A stretch of DNA of 64,000 bases, taken from the NCBI GenBank assembly GCA_016342285.1, contig JAEINQ010000029.1:1-64000 (forward strand). The letters run 5' to 3'. A program made the translations under genes and the position numbers. This document shows, in pieces, positions 35,248-44,356 of the stretch; the stretch's first letter is position 1, and every line of letters starts with the position of its first letter. This DNA comes from Desulfobacterales bacterium (GTDB lineage: Bacteria; Desulfobacterota; Desulfobacteria; Desulfobacterales; JAEINQ01). The notes under the pieces are model-generated. The model had not been told where the DNA came from. It saw only the letters and a program-made list of their open reading frames with translations, and made no database searches.

Positions 35248-37005
35248 TCAGGCGGGCGGCTTTGGTTCGTTGCCGGATCGCCGGCAGCGTCGGCAGACAT
35301 CGCAGGTGTCGGCAGGGCAGGGCGGCGAAGGGCGTTCGGCCAGGGCGCGGCGATACTCTTCGGCCAGAAATGTGGGATCGATGCCGTGGTCGATGAAATC
35401 CCATGGGAGTCGCTCATGGAGGGCTCTTGGCCGGGTGGCGAAGAAATCCGCCGGTGGTTTGGCCGATTTGAAGGTACTGGCCCAGTTGCCGCCGATGTTG
35501 TGGGCATGGCGTAACAGGGTGGCGACCCGGCGATCTCCTCGGGAAAGAAGGGCCTGGAGATACGCTCCTTTGGGGTTTTCCGCCTGAATGCGTAGATTGG
35601 CAACCTGGTTGAGGGCGGTGCGGATTGTTCGAATCTTGTTGCGCAGAACGGCCGGCGGGAACATGGCCGCCCACTGAAAGGGGGTGACCGGCTTGGGGAC
35701 GAAGGGGTTGACGCTGACCGTGATGGTGCCGATGCGCCCCCTGGGTCGGCTCGCCGCCAAAAAGCGGTCTTTGACCTTTTTGCACAGTTTGCCGATGGCC
35801 GCCACATCAGCATCGGTTTCGGTGGGAAGACCCACCATGAAGTAGAGTTTGAGGTTGGGTATGCCGCCAGTGACCAGCGCTTCGGTGGCCTGGAGAATCT
35901 GGGCCTCGGTGACCCCCTTGTTGATGACCCGGCGCATGCGTTCGGACCCGGCATCCGGTGCGATGGTGGCGGTTTTGACCCGGCTCTTGAAAAGGGTGTC
36001 GATCAGCGCCGGTGTCAGGGCGTCGGCCCGAAGCGAACTGAAGGAAAAGCGCACCTGGGACGCCTCTGGCATGGCGCACAGTCCGGGCAGATCGGGCAGA
36101 TCGGAGACGGCGGCGCCGACCAGTCCGACAGCGCCGCTCAGGCGAGCCCCCTCGGCCACACAGGCCGACAGCTGATCCTGGAGGCGGAACCGGGGCGGGC
36201 GATAGACGTATCCGGCGCTACAGAAGCGGCAGCCGTGAGGGCATCCGCGGCTGACCTCGACCAGATAGGTGTCGGCGAATTCGGTGTGGGGTGTGAGCAC
36301 GGTGCTGCATGTGGATTCGGTCGACAGGTCGGCGAGCACCGGCGATTGCACCGTGGACGGCACGTCCCGAACGGGATCGAAACGGGCCAGGGTGCCATCC
36401 GGGTGATAGCTGGGTTGGTAGAAGGCCGGAACGTAGATGCCGGGGACCTCCCGGGACAGGGTCTCCAGCAAGGACAGGCGGTCGATGGCGGGGTCGAAAC
36501 GTTCGAGAAACGCCGGGAGGTTGGTTTCGGCTTCACCCAGAAGAAAACAGTCGACAAATTCGGCGATGGGCTCGGGGTTGAGGAAGCATGCGACGCCCCC
36601 GGCCAGGACCAAGGGATGGGGGGTGCCTCGGTCACAACTGGCCAGGGGGAGCCCTGCACCGGCCAACACATTGAGCAGATGGGGGAAATCTTTTTCAAAG
36701 GAGACGCTAAAGGCGATGATGTCGGCATCGCCGATGGCCCTTCCGGATTCCACCGTGGTGATGGGCGATGCGCCGGTCTTCGGTGAATCAGGGTGAAACG
36801 CCCTTTCGCAGACCACATGGTCGAGTCGGTTGAAGAGCCGGTAGACCGTCTGAAACCCAAGGTTCGACATGCCCAGCGCATAGGTATTGGGATAGACCAG
36901 CGCCACGAAGAGGCGACCCTGGCTGCGCTTGCGGATCGTTCCGGTTTCGGCCGCGAGCCAATCCCGGCGGGTTTTGTCGGATTTTTGTCCCATGGTCCGG
37001 TTCAC
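35248..37005 (-). CDS. B12-binding-type radical SAM protein
   Basis: A 585-residue protein. An N-terminal cobalamin-binding-like region (FVALVYPNTYALGMSNLGF, ending in FLLGEAETNLP) is followed by a radical SAM core with RGCPHGCRFCSAGYVYRP (CxxxCxxC). It matches the TIGR03960-type uncharacterised radical SAM family, often fused to or next to a DUF2344 protein; here no fusion is seen. A C-terminal CPADTCDVCRRC cluster may bind zinc or an extra Fe-S centre. The start is GTG at 37005 or ATG 12 bases later. The reaction is unknown. The 260-bp gap to the cytochrome gene has no further gene. Confidence 0.85.
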   Translation of the reverse strand: MNRTMGQKSDKTRRDWLAAETGTIRKRSQGRLFVALVYPNTYALGMSNLGFQTVYRLFNRLDHVVCERAFHPDSPKTGASPITTVESGRAIGDADIIAFSVSFEKDFPHLLNVLAGAGLPLASCDRGTPHPLVLAGGVACFLNPEPIAEFVDCFLLGEAETNLPAFLERFDPAIDRLSLLETLSREVPGIYVPAFYQPSYHPDGTLARFDPVRDVPSTVQSPVLADLSTESTCSTVLTPHTEFADTYLVEVSRGCPHGCRFCSAGYVYRPPRFRLQDQLSACVAEGARLSGAVGLVGAAVSDLPDLPGLCAMPEASQVRFSFSSLRADALTPALIDTLFKSRVKTATIAPDAGSERMRRVINKGVTEAQILQATEALVTGGIPNLKLYFMVGLPTETDADVAAIGKLCKKVKDRFLAASRPRGRIGTITVSVNPFVPKPVTPFQWAAMFPPAVLRNKIRTIRTALNQVANLRIQAENPKGAYLQALLSRGDRRVATLLRHAHNIGGNWASTFKSAKPPADFFATRPRALHERLPWDFIDHGIDPTFLAEEYRRALAERPSPPCPADTCDVCRRCRRSGNEPKPPA

Positions 37006-37066
37006 ATGTTGTTATTGCGATTGTCGTTTTTTCCATGATTCGCCTTCAAATCCCGGGCGTCAACAC

Positions 37067-38257
37067 CTAATCGGCCTTTCGACGCAGAAAGGTCGGGACA
37101 TCCAGGTCGTCGTTGTCGATGGCGATTCCCTTAAAGCCCCGGTGAAAGGACCCTCCGGACTCGCCCACGGCTTCCTTCTGGCGGATATAGGTCGGCTCAT
37201 CGTAATCCACGCCCAGGTTCAGGTCGGCCGGGGTGATATCGCGGACCTTGCCGCCGTAGGTGTGGTCCTGATGGCCGCGGCCGGCCGCACGGTTGGCCGG
37301 CCCCGAACCGATACCGGTGGCGATGACCGTGACGCGCATCTCTTCGCCGAGGGTTTCGTCGATGGCCTGGCCCCAAATGATTTCCGCATCGTCGCCGACC
37401 TCCTGGTAAATACGGTCCGAGGCTTCGGTCATCTCTTGTAAGGTCAGGTCGCTGGTGGAGGTGATGTTGATGAGCACCCCCTTGGCGCCGGCGATGGAAA
37501 TGTCTTCCAGCAGCGGATGGCTGATGGCCCGCTCGGCCGCTTCCACGGCGCGGTTTTCACCGCTGGCGATGCCGATACCCATGATGGCCAGGCCGGCCTT
37601 GCTCATGGTGGTCTTGACGTCGGCGAAATCGAGATTGACCAGCCCCGGGATCATGATGAGATCGGTGATCCCCTTGACCGAGTGGAGCAGGATTTCGTCG
37701 GCCCGCCTGAACATGTCGACCATTTTGGCGTTCTTTGAGGCCAGCCCGCGGAGCCGGTCGTTGGGAATGGTGATGACGGTGTCGGCCACCTCCTTGAGTT
37801 GCATGATTCCCTCATCGGCCTGGCGCATTCGCTTTTTTCCCTCAAAGGAGAAAGGCTTGGAAACCACGGCCACGGTCAATGCGCCCAGGTCCTTGCAGAT
37901 TCGGGCGATCACCGGGGCAGAGCCGGTGCCGGTGCCGCCGCCGAACCCGGCGGTAATAAAAACCATGTGGCTGTCTGCCAGGGCGCGGCGTATGGTGTCT
38001 TCGCTTTCCAGGGCCGCGTCACGCCCCACCTGGGGATTGGCCCCGGCACCGAGCCCGTCGGTGAGCAGTTCACCCATCTGAATCCGGGTTTCGGCCTTGG
38101 AAATGTCCAGGGCCTGGCCATCGGTGTTGGCGGCGATGAATTTGACCCCCTGAAGCTGGGACTCGATCATGTTGTTAATGGCGTTGCCTCCGGCACCGCC
38201 GACACCAATGACTTTGATTTTTGCCGATTTTTCGTTTTCCACGTAGGTAAACGTCAT
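37067..38257 (-). CDS. ftsZ: Cell division GTPase FtsZ
   Basis: A 396-residue tubulin homologue that forms the division ring. IKVIGVGGAGGNAINNMI, the GTP loop FGGGTGTGSAPV and NLDFADVKTTM (T7 loop) are present, and DVPTFLRRKAD is the conserved tail that binds FtsA and other partners. The ATG at 38257 has AGGAGG 8 bp upstream, better than a GTG 9 bases earlier. Last gene of the dcw cluster. Confidence 0.97.
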   Translation of the reverse strand: MTFTYVENEKSAKIKVIGVGGAGGNAINNMIESQLQGVKFIAANTDGQALDISKAETRIQMGELLTDGLGAGANPQVGRDAALESEDTIRRALADSHMVFITAGFGGGTGTGSAPVIARICKDLGALTVAVVSKPFSFEGKKRMRQADEGIMQLKEVADTVITIPNDRLRGLASKNAKMVDMFRRADEILLHSVKGITDLIMIPGLVNLDFADVKTTMSKAGLAIMGIGIASGENRAVEAAERAISHPLLEDISIAGAKGVLINITSTSDLTLQEMTEASDRIYQEVGDDAEIIWGQAIDETLGEEMRVTVIATGIGSGPANRAAGRGHQDHTYGGKVRDITPADLNLGVDYDEPTYIRQKEAVGESGGSFHRGFKGIAIDNDDLDVPTFLRRKAD

Positions 38258-38391
38258 TTCCCCCACCTCCTGTTATCTTGTTTGCTGTTCCCGGTTCCCC
38301 TCCCCGGGGGGCTGCCGGCATGCGTTGATGCATATCCCGTGTTTGCAATGCCGCGTTGCTGCGGCGATGTCCCGCAACGAAACGCGTCGTT

Positions 38392-39618
38392 TTAAATGAC
38401 GTCCTTGAACCATCGTTTCATTCGGGTCATGATCCGGTTGAAGATATTGGCGTCTCGAATGCGAAATTTTCTTTCCGCCCGGTTTCTGGCCCCGTACATC
38501 ACCAACCCGACGCCGGTGGCATACATGGGGTTGTTGACCACGTCCACCAGGCCGCCGATGCCCTGGGGCTTGCCCAGCCGGGTGGGCAGACTGAAGACGG
38601 CCTCGGCGATGTCGGTACACCCGTCCAGCAGGGCGGAGCCGCCGGTCAAAACGATTCCCGACGAAATGGTGTGTTCCATGCCGGCACGGTAGATCTCACG
38701 CTTGATCAGGGTGAAGATCTCCTCCATGCGCGGTTCCAGGATTTCTCCGAGAATCTGCCGGGGAAGCTTGCGCGGTTCACGTCCGCCCATGCCGGGGACC
38801 TCGATGGTCTCGTCGCTGGCGATGGCCGTGGACAGGCAGGTCCCGTATTTTTTCTTGATCTTTTCCGCCTCGACCAGGGGGGCTCTCAATCCGATGGCGA
38901 TATCGTTGGTGATGTTGTTGCCGCCCAGGGCCAGCACAAAGGTGTGCTTGATGTTGTTTTCGGAAAAAACGGCCAGATCGCTGGTCCCGCCGCCCAGGTC
39001 CACCAGGGCCGTTCCCAGCTCTTTTTCCTCGGCGGTCAGGACCGCTTCGCCCGAGGCCAACGATTCCAATACGATGTCGCAGACATCCAGGCCTGCCCGG
39101 TTGGCACATTTTACGATGTTGTGGGCGCTGGTGACCGCCCCGGTGACGATGTGGATTTTGGCCTCCAGCCGAACCCCGGCCATGCCCACCGGGTTTTGGA
39201 TGCCGGCCTGGTCATCCACGATGTATTCCTGGGGCAGCACGTGGATGACCTCCCGGTCCATGGGGATAGCCACGGCCCGGGCGGCGTCGATGACCCGTTC
39301 CACATCGCTGGTGGTGATTTCCGGCCCCTTGATGGCGATGATGCCCCGGCTGTTGAATCCGGTGATGTGGCCGCCGGCAATGCCGGCATAGACCGATGAG
39401 ATCTCGCAGCCGGCCATGAGTTCGGCCTCCTCCACGGCCTTTTTGATCGATTCCACGGTCGATTCAATGTTGACCACGACCCCTTTGCGCAACCCGATGG
39501 ACGGGTGGGTGCCGATGCCGATGATGTTGATCATATCGTTTGATAATTCTCCGACCACCGCGCAGATCTTGGTCGTTCCCACGTCCAGGCCCACAACGAT
39601 GTCTCCCTGTCCTGGCAT
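38392..39618 (-). CDS. ftsA: Cell division protein FtsA
   Basis: A 408-residue actin-like ATPase that tethers FtsZ to the membrane. VVGLDVGTTKICAVVGEL (phosphate 1), LVDLGGGTSDLAVF (phosphate 2) and GIVLTGGSALLDG (adenosine) are the actin-fold motifs; NRIMTRMKRWFKDVI is the membrane-binding amphipathic helix. AAAGGAGG precedes the start. It begins 2 bp after the ftsQ stop. Confidence 0.97.
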   Translation of the reverse strand: MPGQGDIVVGLDVGTTKICAVVGELSNDMINIIGIGTHPSIGLRKGVVVNIESTVESIKKAVEEAELMAGCEISSVYAGIAGGHITGFNSRGIIAIKGPEITTSDVERVIDAARAVAIPMDREVIHVLPQEYIVDDQAGIQNPVGMAGVRLEAKIHIVTGAVTSAHNIVKCANRAGLDVCDIVLESLASGEAVLTAEEKELGTALVDLGGGTSDLAVFSENNIKHTFVLALGGNNITNDIAIGLRAPLVEAEKIKKKYGTCLSTAIASDETIEVPGMGGREPRKLPRQILGEILEPRMEEIFTLIKREIYRAGMEHTISSGIVLTGGSALLDGCTDIAEAVFSLPTRLGKPQGIGGLVDVVNNPMYATGVGLVMYGARNRAERKFRIRDANIFNRIMTRMKRWFKDVI

Positions 39619-39619
39619 G

Positions 39620-40480
39620 CTAAACCTCCTTTGGCCCTGCGGCCGTCGGTTCGTCCCGCTTCGGGGCGACGACAACCCGGTTGATATCGGTCAAATTGAT
39701 GCGTTCCATGCGCTGCCCCGGCAGATGGCGCTCAAGGTGGGCCAGCACCTGGGAAAAACGGTTGAATTTTTTTACATAGTCTCCGTAACCGACGACAACG
39801 GCGCCGCCGGTTGTGTCGGTCCACAGGGTCAGGCCGGTCTCGGGATCGACCCGGATGCGATCGATGGCACCGGAAAAGCCTGTGTCCCCGGCCTGTAGCA
39901 GCGACAGGGCGGCGGTAAATGCCGGGCTGGCATCGTCTTTGCCGACGGGAACATCCCCGTAGCCGAGTCCGGTGATGCGGGGAAGCCCCTGGGTTTCCGT
40001 GGGTTCGGCGACTTTAAATACTTGGCCGGCGGTATCAAGGAGCAACGGTCGGTCGAATTCCAACACCGCCAGGGGGTGATGTTCCTGAACCCAGATGCGC
40101 AGGCGGTCGGGGAATTCCCGCCGAACCGCTGCATCGGCCACCCAGGGATGGGCCAGAAGTCGCTTTCGAGCGTGTTCCAGATTGATTGACAGCAGGTTCA
40201 TGCCCGGTGCCACCTCCGCCTGCCGGCAGAGCTGAATTTGGGTGAGGTGCTCACCGCCGATCACGTCGATCCGTGCGATTTGAAAAAAGCGGCACTGGGT
40301 CAGCAGGTCATGGCCGAAAATCAGCCCCAGACCCAGTATCGGAACCAGGATCAATCCGGCCAGAACGCGAAACACCTGTCCCAGGCGCTGGCGCTGCAAT
40401 TGCCGGCGTTGGTCCAGATGGACCTTGAGGCGGTTTTTTCGCTTCCGTTTACGGGGTTCCAACAATTCTGATCTCCGCAT
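39620..40480 (-). CDS. ftsQ: Cell division protein FtsQ
   Basis: A 286-residue bitopic protein: a basic cytoplasmic tail (residues 1-35), a membrane helix (about 38-58), then a POTRA domain (RIDVIGGEHLTQIQLCRQA) and the FtsQ beta domain. It connects early and late divisome proteins. There is no strong ribosome site at the ATG, and an upstream reading frame continuous with murC ends 32 bases inside ftsQ. Confidence 0.92.
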   Translation of the reverse strand: MRRSELLEPRKRKRKNRLKVHLDQRRQLQRQRLGQVFRVLAGLILVPILGLGLIFGHDLLTQCRFFQIARIDVIGGEHLTQIQLCRQAEVAPGMNLLSINLEHARKRLLAHPWVADAAVRREFPDRLRIWVQEHHPLAVLEFDRPLLLDTAGQVFKVAEPTETQGLPRITGLGYGDVPVGKDDASPAFTAALSLLQAGDTGFSGAIDRIRVDPETGLTLWTDTTGGAVVVGYGDYVKKFNRFSQVLAHLERHLPGQRMERINLTDINRVVVAPKRDEPTAAGPKEV

Positions 40481-40586
40481 CCAGGGGCATGGGGCGCCCT
40501 ATGGTTTTTGTCACCCAACCGGACCCGTCGGCCCGCTTTTGCACGGGAACGATGGCATCTCTCAGGTTTTCTACGAGGAGGCGGGT
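40449..40586 (-). other. Open stretch after murC, possible murB remnant
   Basis: Directly after the murC stop the same frame stays open for 45 codons (VENLRDAIVPVQK to PLDAEIRIVGTP) and ends within ftsQ. It has no evident start codon or ribosome site. The end PLDAEIRIVG resembles the last residues of MurB (LEPEVRIVG-like), and murB is the gene normally found between murC and ftsQ. The assignment is weak. Confidence 0.3.
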
Positions 40587-41969
40587 TTAGCGCCTATCCG
40601 CTGCCAAGGCTGCCAGCGCCGCCTCGCCCACCTTCCATACATCTCCGGCACCCAGGGTCAGCAGGACATCCCCCTCGATCAGTATCTCCTTCAGCCGGGC
40701 CAGGGCCTGGTCGGGCCCGTCCACATAGACGGCCTGGCGGTGGCCGTGGGCGGCGATGGCCGCCTGAAGGGTTTCGGCGCCGATCCCCTCGATAGGGGTT
40801 TCGCTGGCTGCATAGATCGGCATGACCAGCAACACGTCGGACTGGTAAAAGGCCCGTGTGAACTCTTCGAACAGATCCCGGGTCCGGGTGTAGCGATGAG
40901 GCTGAAAAATCACTACCTTGCGGCTGTTCGGCCAACTCATGGCCATGGCTTCAAGGGTGGTCTTGATCTCCGTGGGGTGGTGGCCATAGTCGTCCACCAC
41001 GGTTACCCCCCGAACCTCTCCTTTAACCTCCAGACGGCGCTGGACCCCCTGAACGGTTTCCAGGGTCGACTTGATCGCGTCAAAGGGGATGTTGAGCTCA
41101 AGACCGACGGCGATGCTGGCCATGGCGTTATAGACGTTGTGGGTGCCGGGCATGTTCAAATGAATCTCGCCCAGGCTCTTTCCGTTGTGTTCGACCTTAA
41201 ACCGGCTGCCGAGGCCTTCAAAAGAGACGTTTTTGGCCTGAAAATCGGCCTGGGTGCTCATGCCGTAAGTAGTAAAACGCTTTCGTACCTGGGGCAGGAT
41301 GTCCTGGATCGGTTCGTTGTCCAGGCACAACACGGCCAGTCCGTAAAAGGGAATCCGGTCGATGAAATCGATAAAGACCGCCTTGATGTGGTCCAGGTCC
41401 CGATAGAAATCGAGATGCTCCCGGTCGATATTGGTGACAACGGCGATGGTCGGCGAGAACTTGAGAAAACTGCCATCGCTTTCGTCGGCCTCGGCCACGA
41501 TGAAATCGCCCTGGCCCAGAACGGCATTGGCGCCAATCCCCCGGAGTTTTCCGCCGATGACCACGGTGGGGTCGAGGCCGCCCGCTCCCAGAACCGCCGC
41601 CACCAGGGAGGTGGTGGAGGTTTTGCCGTGGGCGCCGGCCACGGCCACGCTGTATTTGAGCCGCATGAGTTCAGCCAGCATTTCCGCCCTGGGGATGACC
41701 GGAACCGGGGTTTGAATCGCAGCGGCCACCTCGGGGTTTTTCGGGTCGATGGCCGAAGAGACGACCACCACGTCCGCTCCGGTAATCTGGCTGCCGGCGT
41801 GACCCTGGAAAATGGTGCCGCCCAGGCTGGCCAGGTGCCGGGTGATTTCCGAGGTCCGAAGGTCTGACCCCGACACCCGATAGCCGAGATTGAGCAGGAG
41901 TTCAGCGATGCCGCTCATGCCGATGCCGCCGATGCCGACGAAGTGTATGTGGTACTGTTTCTGGTACAT
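40587..41969 (-). CDS. murC: UDP-N-acetylmuramate--L-alanine ligase
   Basis: A 460-residue Mur ligase adding L-Ala to UDP-MurNAc. [21 protein letters not shown] is the nucleotide-binding start, [18 protein letters not shown] the ATP loop, [10 protein letters not shown] and [14 protein letters not shown] the family's further motifs. Its start directly abuts a 7-bp repeat array, and no Shine-Dalgarno sequence is visible. Confidence 0.97.
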   Translation of the reverse strand: MYQKQYHIHFVGIGGIGMSGIAELLLNLGYRVSGSDLRTSEITRHLASLGGTIFQGHAGSQITGADVVVVSSAIDPKNPEVAAAIQTPVPVIPRAEMLAELMRLKYSVAVAGAHGKTSTTSLVAAVLGAGGLDPTVVIGGKLRGIGANAVLGQGDFIVAEADESDGSFLKFSPTIAVVTNIDREHLDFYRDLDHIKAVFIDFIDRIPFYGLAVLCLDNEPIQDILPQVRKRFTTYGMSTQADFQAKNVSFEGLGSRFKVEHNGKSLGEIHLNMPGTHNVYNAMASIAVGLELNIPFDAIKSTLETVQGVQRRLEVKGEVRGVTVVDDYGHHPTEIKTTLEAMAMSWPNSRKVVIFQPHRYTRTRDLFEEFTRAFYQSDVLLVMPIYAASETPIEGIGAETLQAAIAAHGHRQAVYVDGPDQALARLKEILIEGDVLLTLGAGDVWKVGEAALAALAADRR

Positions 41970-42041
41970 AGGTTTAGGCCAAAGGCTGAAGGTTAAAGGC
42001 TGAAGGTCAATGGTTAATGGTCAATGGTTAAAGGTTAAAGG
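41970..42041 (-). repeat. Degenerate 7-bp array filling the murG-murC gap
   Basis: On the coding (-) strand about ten 7-bp units follow one another, such as CTTTAAC, CATTGAC, CATTAAC, CTTCAGC and CTTTGGC. The murG stop codon (TAA) and last codons are within the first unit, and the array runs to the murC ATG. CTTCAGC is one base from CTTCAGT, the reverse complement of the rluD array unit, so the two arrays look related. Confidence 0.9.
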
Positions 42042-43201
42042 CGAAGGGCCGGGTACGGTCTGGGTCGCCCTTTTTCGGCCAGCAGCGCCAGCAGGTCGTC
42101 CACGATGGTTTCGGCCGCTTCAGGCCTCCCCAAGGCCTTGGCTTTTTTCGCCATGCGCCACAGGGCGGCCGGATCTTTTCGGTAATGGTCAATCCGTTGG
42201 GCCAGGATGGTCCCCGTCAGGTCCCGTTCGGCAATCATGTCACCGGCGCCGGCCTCTACCAGGGTGCGGGCGTTGGCCGTCTGGTGGTCGTCGGCCGCAA
42301 AGGGAAAGGGGACAAAGAGCGCCGCCTTGCCCATGGCGGTTATTTCGGCCACGGTGGTGGCCCCGGCCCGGCAGATCACCAGATCGGCCTGATGATAAAG
42401 TGCGGCCATGTCCTTGAAAAAGGGGGCGACCCGGGCCACGACGCCCGCCGCCGCATAGGCCTTGCGCACCATCGCCTCGTCCCGGTCACCGGTCTGGTGA
42501 ACGATGGCGATCCCATCGGCTTTGATTTCCGATAGGGCTGCCACCACGGCCATGTTGATGCGGTGGGCCCCCTGGCTGCCGCCGAAGACCAGCAGGGCAA
42601 AGGGGGGCGTCCGGTTTTTTCCGGCGCGCGATGCGCTATCTGTTGCTACCGCCAGCAACTCCGGTCTGACCGGGTTGCCGGTCAGGCGGGTTCGGTCCGG
42701 TCGGAAAAAGGCCTGGCTCTGTTCAAATGAGAGATAGACCCGGTCCGCGATCCGGCCGAGCAGCCGGTTGGTCAGCCCCGGCAGCCGGTTCTGTTCGTGA
42801 AGCGCCCTGGGAATGCCCAACAGCCAGGCGGCCAACCCGACGGCGCCGGCCGAATAGCCCCCCATGCCGAGCACCAGATGGGGTGCAAAGTCGCCAAGAA
42901 GACCCACTGCCTGGGCCACCCCCTGAGGGACGATGGCCAGTGCGCCCGCCTGGCGCGCCAGTCCGCGCCCTTTGAGCCCGGCGGCGCGGATGGCACGGTG
43001 ATCGAAACCGGCATCGGCCACGGCTTCGGCTTCAAAAGGCCGGTCGGTGCCTATGAACAGGACGCGGCAGTCCGGAAATCGTCCGATCAGGGCCTGGGCG
43101 ATGGCGATCCCCGGAAAAAGGTGCCCCCCGGTGCCGCCGGCCACCACCACCAGACGGAGGGCGCCGTTGTCGGTCGCTGGTTTTGGCGGACGCTTAAACA
43201 A
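42035..43201 (-). CDS. murG: UDP-GlcNAc:undecaprenyl-PP-MurNAc-pentapeptide GlcNAc transferase
   Basis: A 388-residue membrane-associated GT-B enzyme making lipid II. VVAGGTGGHLFPGIAIAQAL, GMGGYSAGAVGLAAW and LLVFGGSQGAHRIN are the three glycine loops; HEQNRLPGLTN and FPFAADDHQTANA are conserved. Start is TTG with AGGAG 6 bp upstream. Confidence 0.96.
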   Translation of the reverse strand: MFKRPPKPATDNGALRLVVVAGGTGGHLFPGIAIAQALIGRFPDCRVLFIGTDRPFEAEAVADAGFDHRAIRAAGLKGRGLARQAGALAIVPQGVAQAVGLLGDFAPHLVLGMGGYSAGAVGLAAWLLGIPRALHEQNRLPGLTNRLLGRIADRVYLSFEQSQAFFRPDRTRLTGNPVRPELLAVATDSASRAGKNRTPPFALLVFGGSQGAHRINMAVVAALSEIKADGIAIVHQTGDRDEAMVRKAYAAAGVVARVAPFFKDMAALYHQADLVICRAGATTVAEITAMGKAALFVPFPFAADDHQTANARTLVEAGAGDMIAERDLTGTILAQRIDHYRKDPAALWRMAKKAKALGRPEAAETIVDDLLALLAEKGRPRPYPALRL

Positions 43202-43216
43202 GACGATCTCCTATAT

Positions 43217-44356
43217 TCACCGGTGCCCGGTTGATGCGCCTTCGGCTGCGGCGCCGATGTTCAAAAGCACGCCCACCGAGGCCATGCTCATGAGCAGCGA
43301 GGTGCCGCCGTAGCTCAGAAAGGGCAGGGTCAGACCCTTGGTGGGCAGCAGCCCCAGCGCCACCCCCATGTTGATGCAGACCTGAATGGCGATGGCCGAT
43401 GTTACGCCGACGGCCACCAGGGCCCCGAAAGCGTCCGGTGCATTGCGGGCGATGGCAACCCCGCGCCACAGAATCAGGCCGTAGAGAACGATGATGACCA
43501 GAACGCCAATGAGTCCGAGTTCCTCACCGATCACCGAAAAGATGAAATCGGTGTGGGGTTCGGGCAGGTAAAACAGCTTCTGGTAGCCCTTGCCGATGCC
43601 GGCTCCCCAAACGCCGCCGGTGCCAAAGGCCATCAGGGAATGGATGGCCTGGTAGCCTTCGGTGGAAGCGTACTGCCACGGGTTCCAGAAGCTGATCAGG
43701 CGCTCGACCCGGTAAGGGGCGCTGATCATGAACAGATACCCCAGCGGCGCGATCACCACCAGCGGGGAGAGCAGGTGCAGGATCCGAACGCCGCCGACAA
43801 ATAACATGATCCAGGTCAGCATCCAGAGGATCACCGCTGAACCGAAATCGGGTTGAAGACAGATCAGTGCCGTCAGGATTCCCAGCACCAACACATGGGG
43901 AACAAAGCCGATGTAAAAATCTTGTATCCGCTCGATCTTTGCACTCAGGGAATAGGCCAGGTAAATGATCAGGGCGAACCGGGCAAATTCCGAGGGCTGA
44001 AAGGAGAAGAGCCCGACCCGCAACCATCGGGCGCTGCCGCCTGCCGACAGGCCCAGTTCGCTGAACTGAATGGCACCCAGCAAGGCCAGGGCCATGGCCA
44101 GCAGCACATAGGGAAGGCTACGGTAGACGCGGTACGGTATGTGCCGACAGACCACCAGGGCCACGATGCCCACCAGGGAGAACAAGGCTTGTTTTCGGAG
44201 AAAATAATAGTCACTGCCGTGTTTTTTCAGGGCCAGGGCGCTACTGGCGCTGTAGACCATGACTATGCCGATGCCCACCAGAAAAAGGACGGGAAAGAGC
44301 AGCCGGACATCGTATCCTGTCGGACGGGGGCGATTTTTTGCCGCGGTTTGCATCAT
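43217..44356 (-). CDS. ftsW: Lipid II polymerase / cell division protein FtsW
   Basis: A 379-residue SEDS glycosyltransferase with ten membrane helices. VYSASSALALKKHGSDYYF, RWLRVGLFSFQPSEFAR, the PEPHTDFIFSVIGEELG loop with the catalytic Asp, and LPFLSYGGTSLL are the SEDS signatures. It works with FtsI. The start overlaps the end of murD. Confidence 0.96.
   Translation of the reverse strand: MMQTAAKNRPRPTGYDVRLLFPVLFLVGIGIVMVYSASSALALKKHGSDYYFLRKQALFSLVGIVALVVCRHIPYRVYRSLPYVLLAMALALLGAIQFSELGLSAGGSARWLRVGLFSFQPSEFARFALIIYLAYSLSAKIERIQDFYIGFVPHVLVLGILTALICLQPDFGSAVILWMLTWIMLFVGGVRILHLLSPLVVIAPLGYLFMISAPYRVERLISFWNPWQYASTEGYQAIHSLMAFGTGGVWGAGIGKGYQKLFYLPEPHTDFIFSVIGEELGLIGVLVIIVLYGLILWRGVAIARNAPDAFGALVAVGVTSAIAIQVCINMGVALGLLPTKGLTLPFLSYGGTSLLMSMASVGVLLNIGAAAEGASTGHR

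Noticed and set aside
40425-41867. 480-codon + strand open frame
   Set aside because: Antisense shadow of murC, whose motifs are complete on the other strand.
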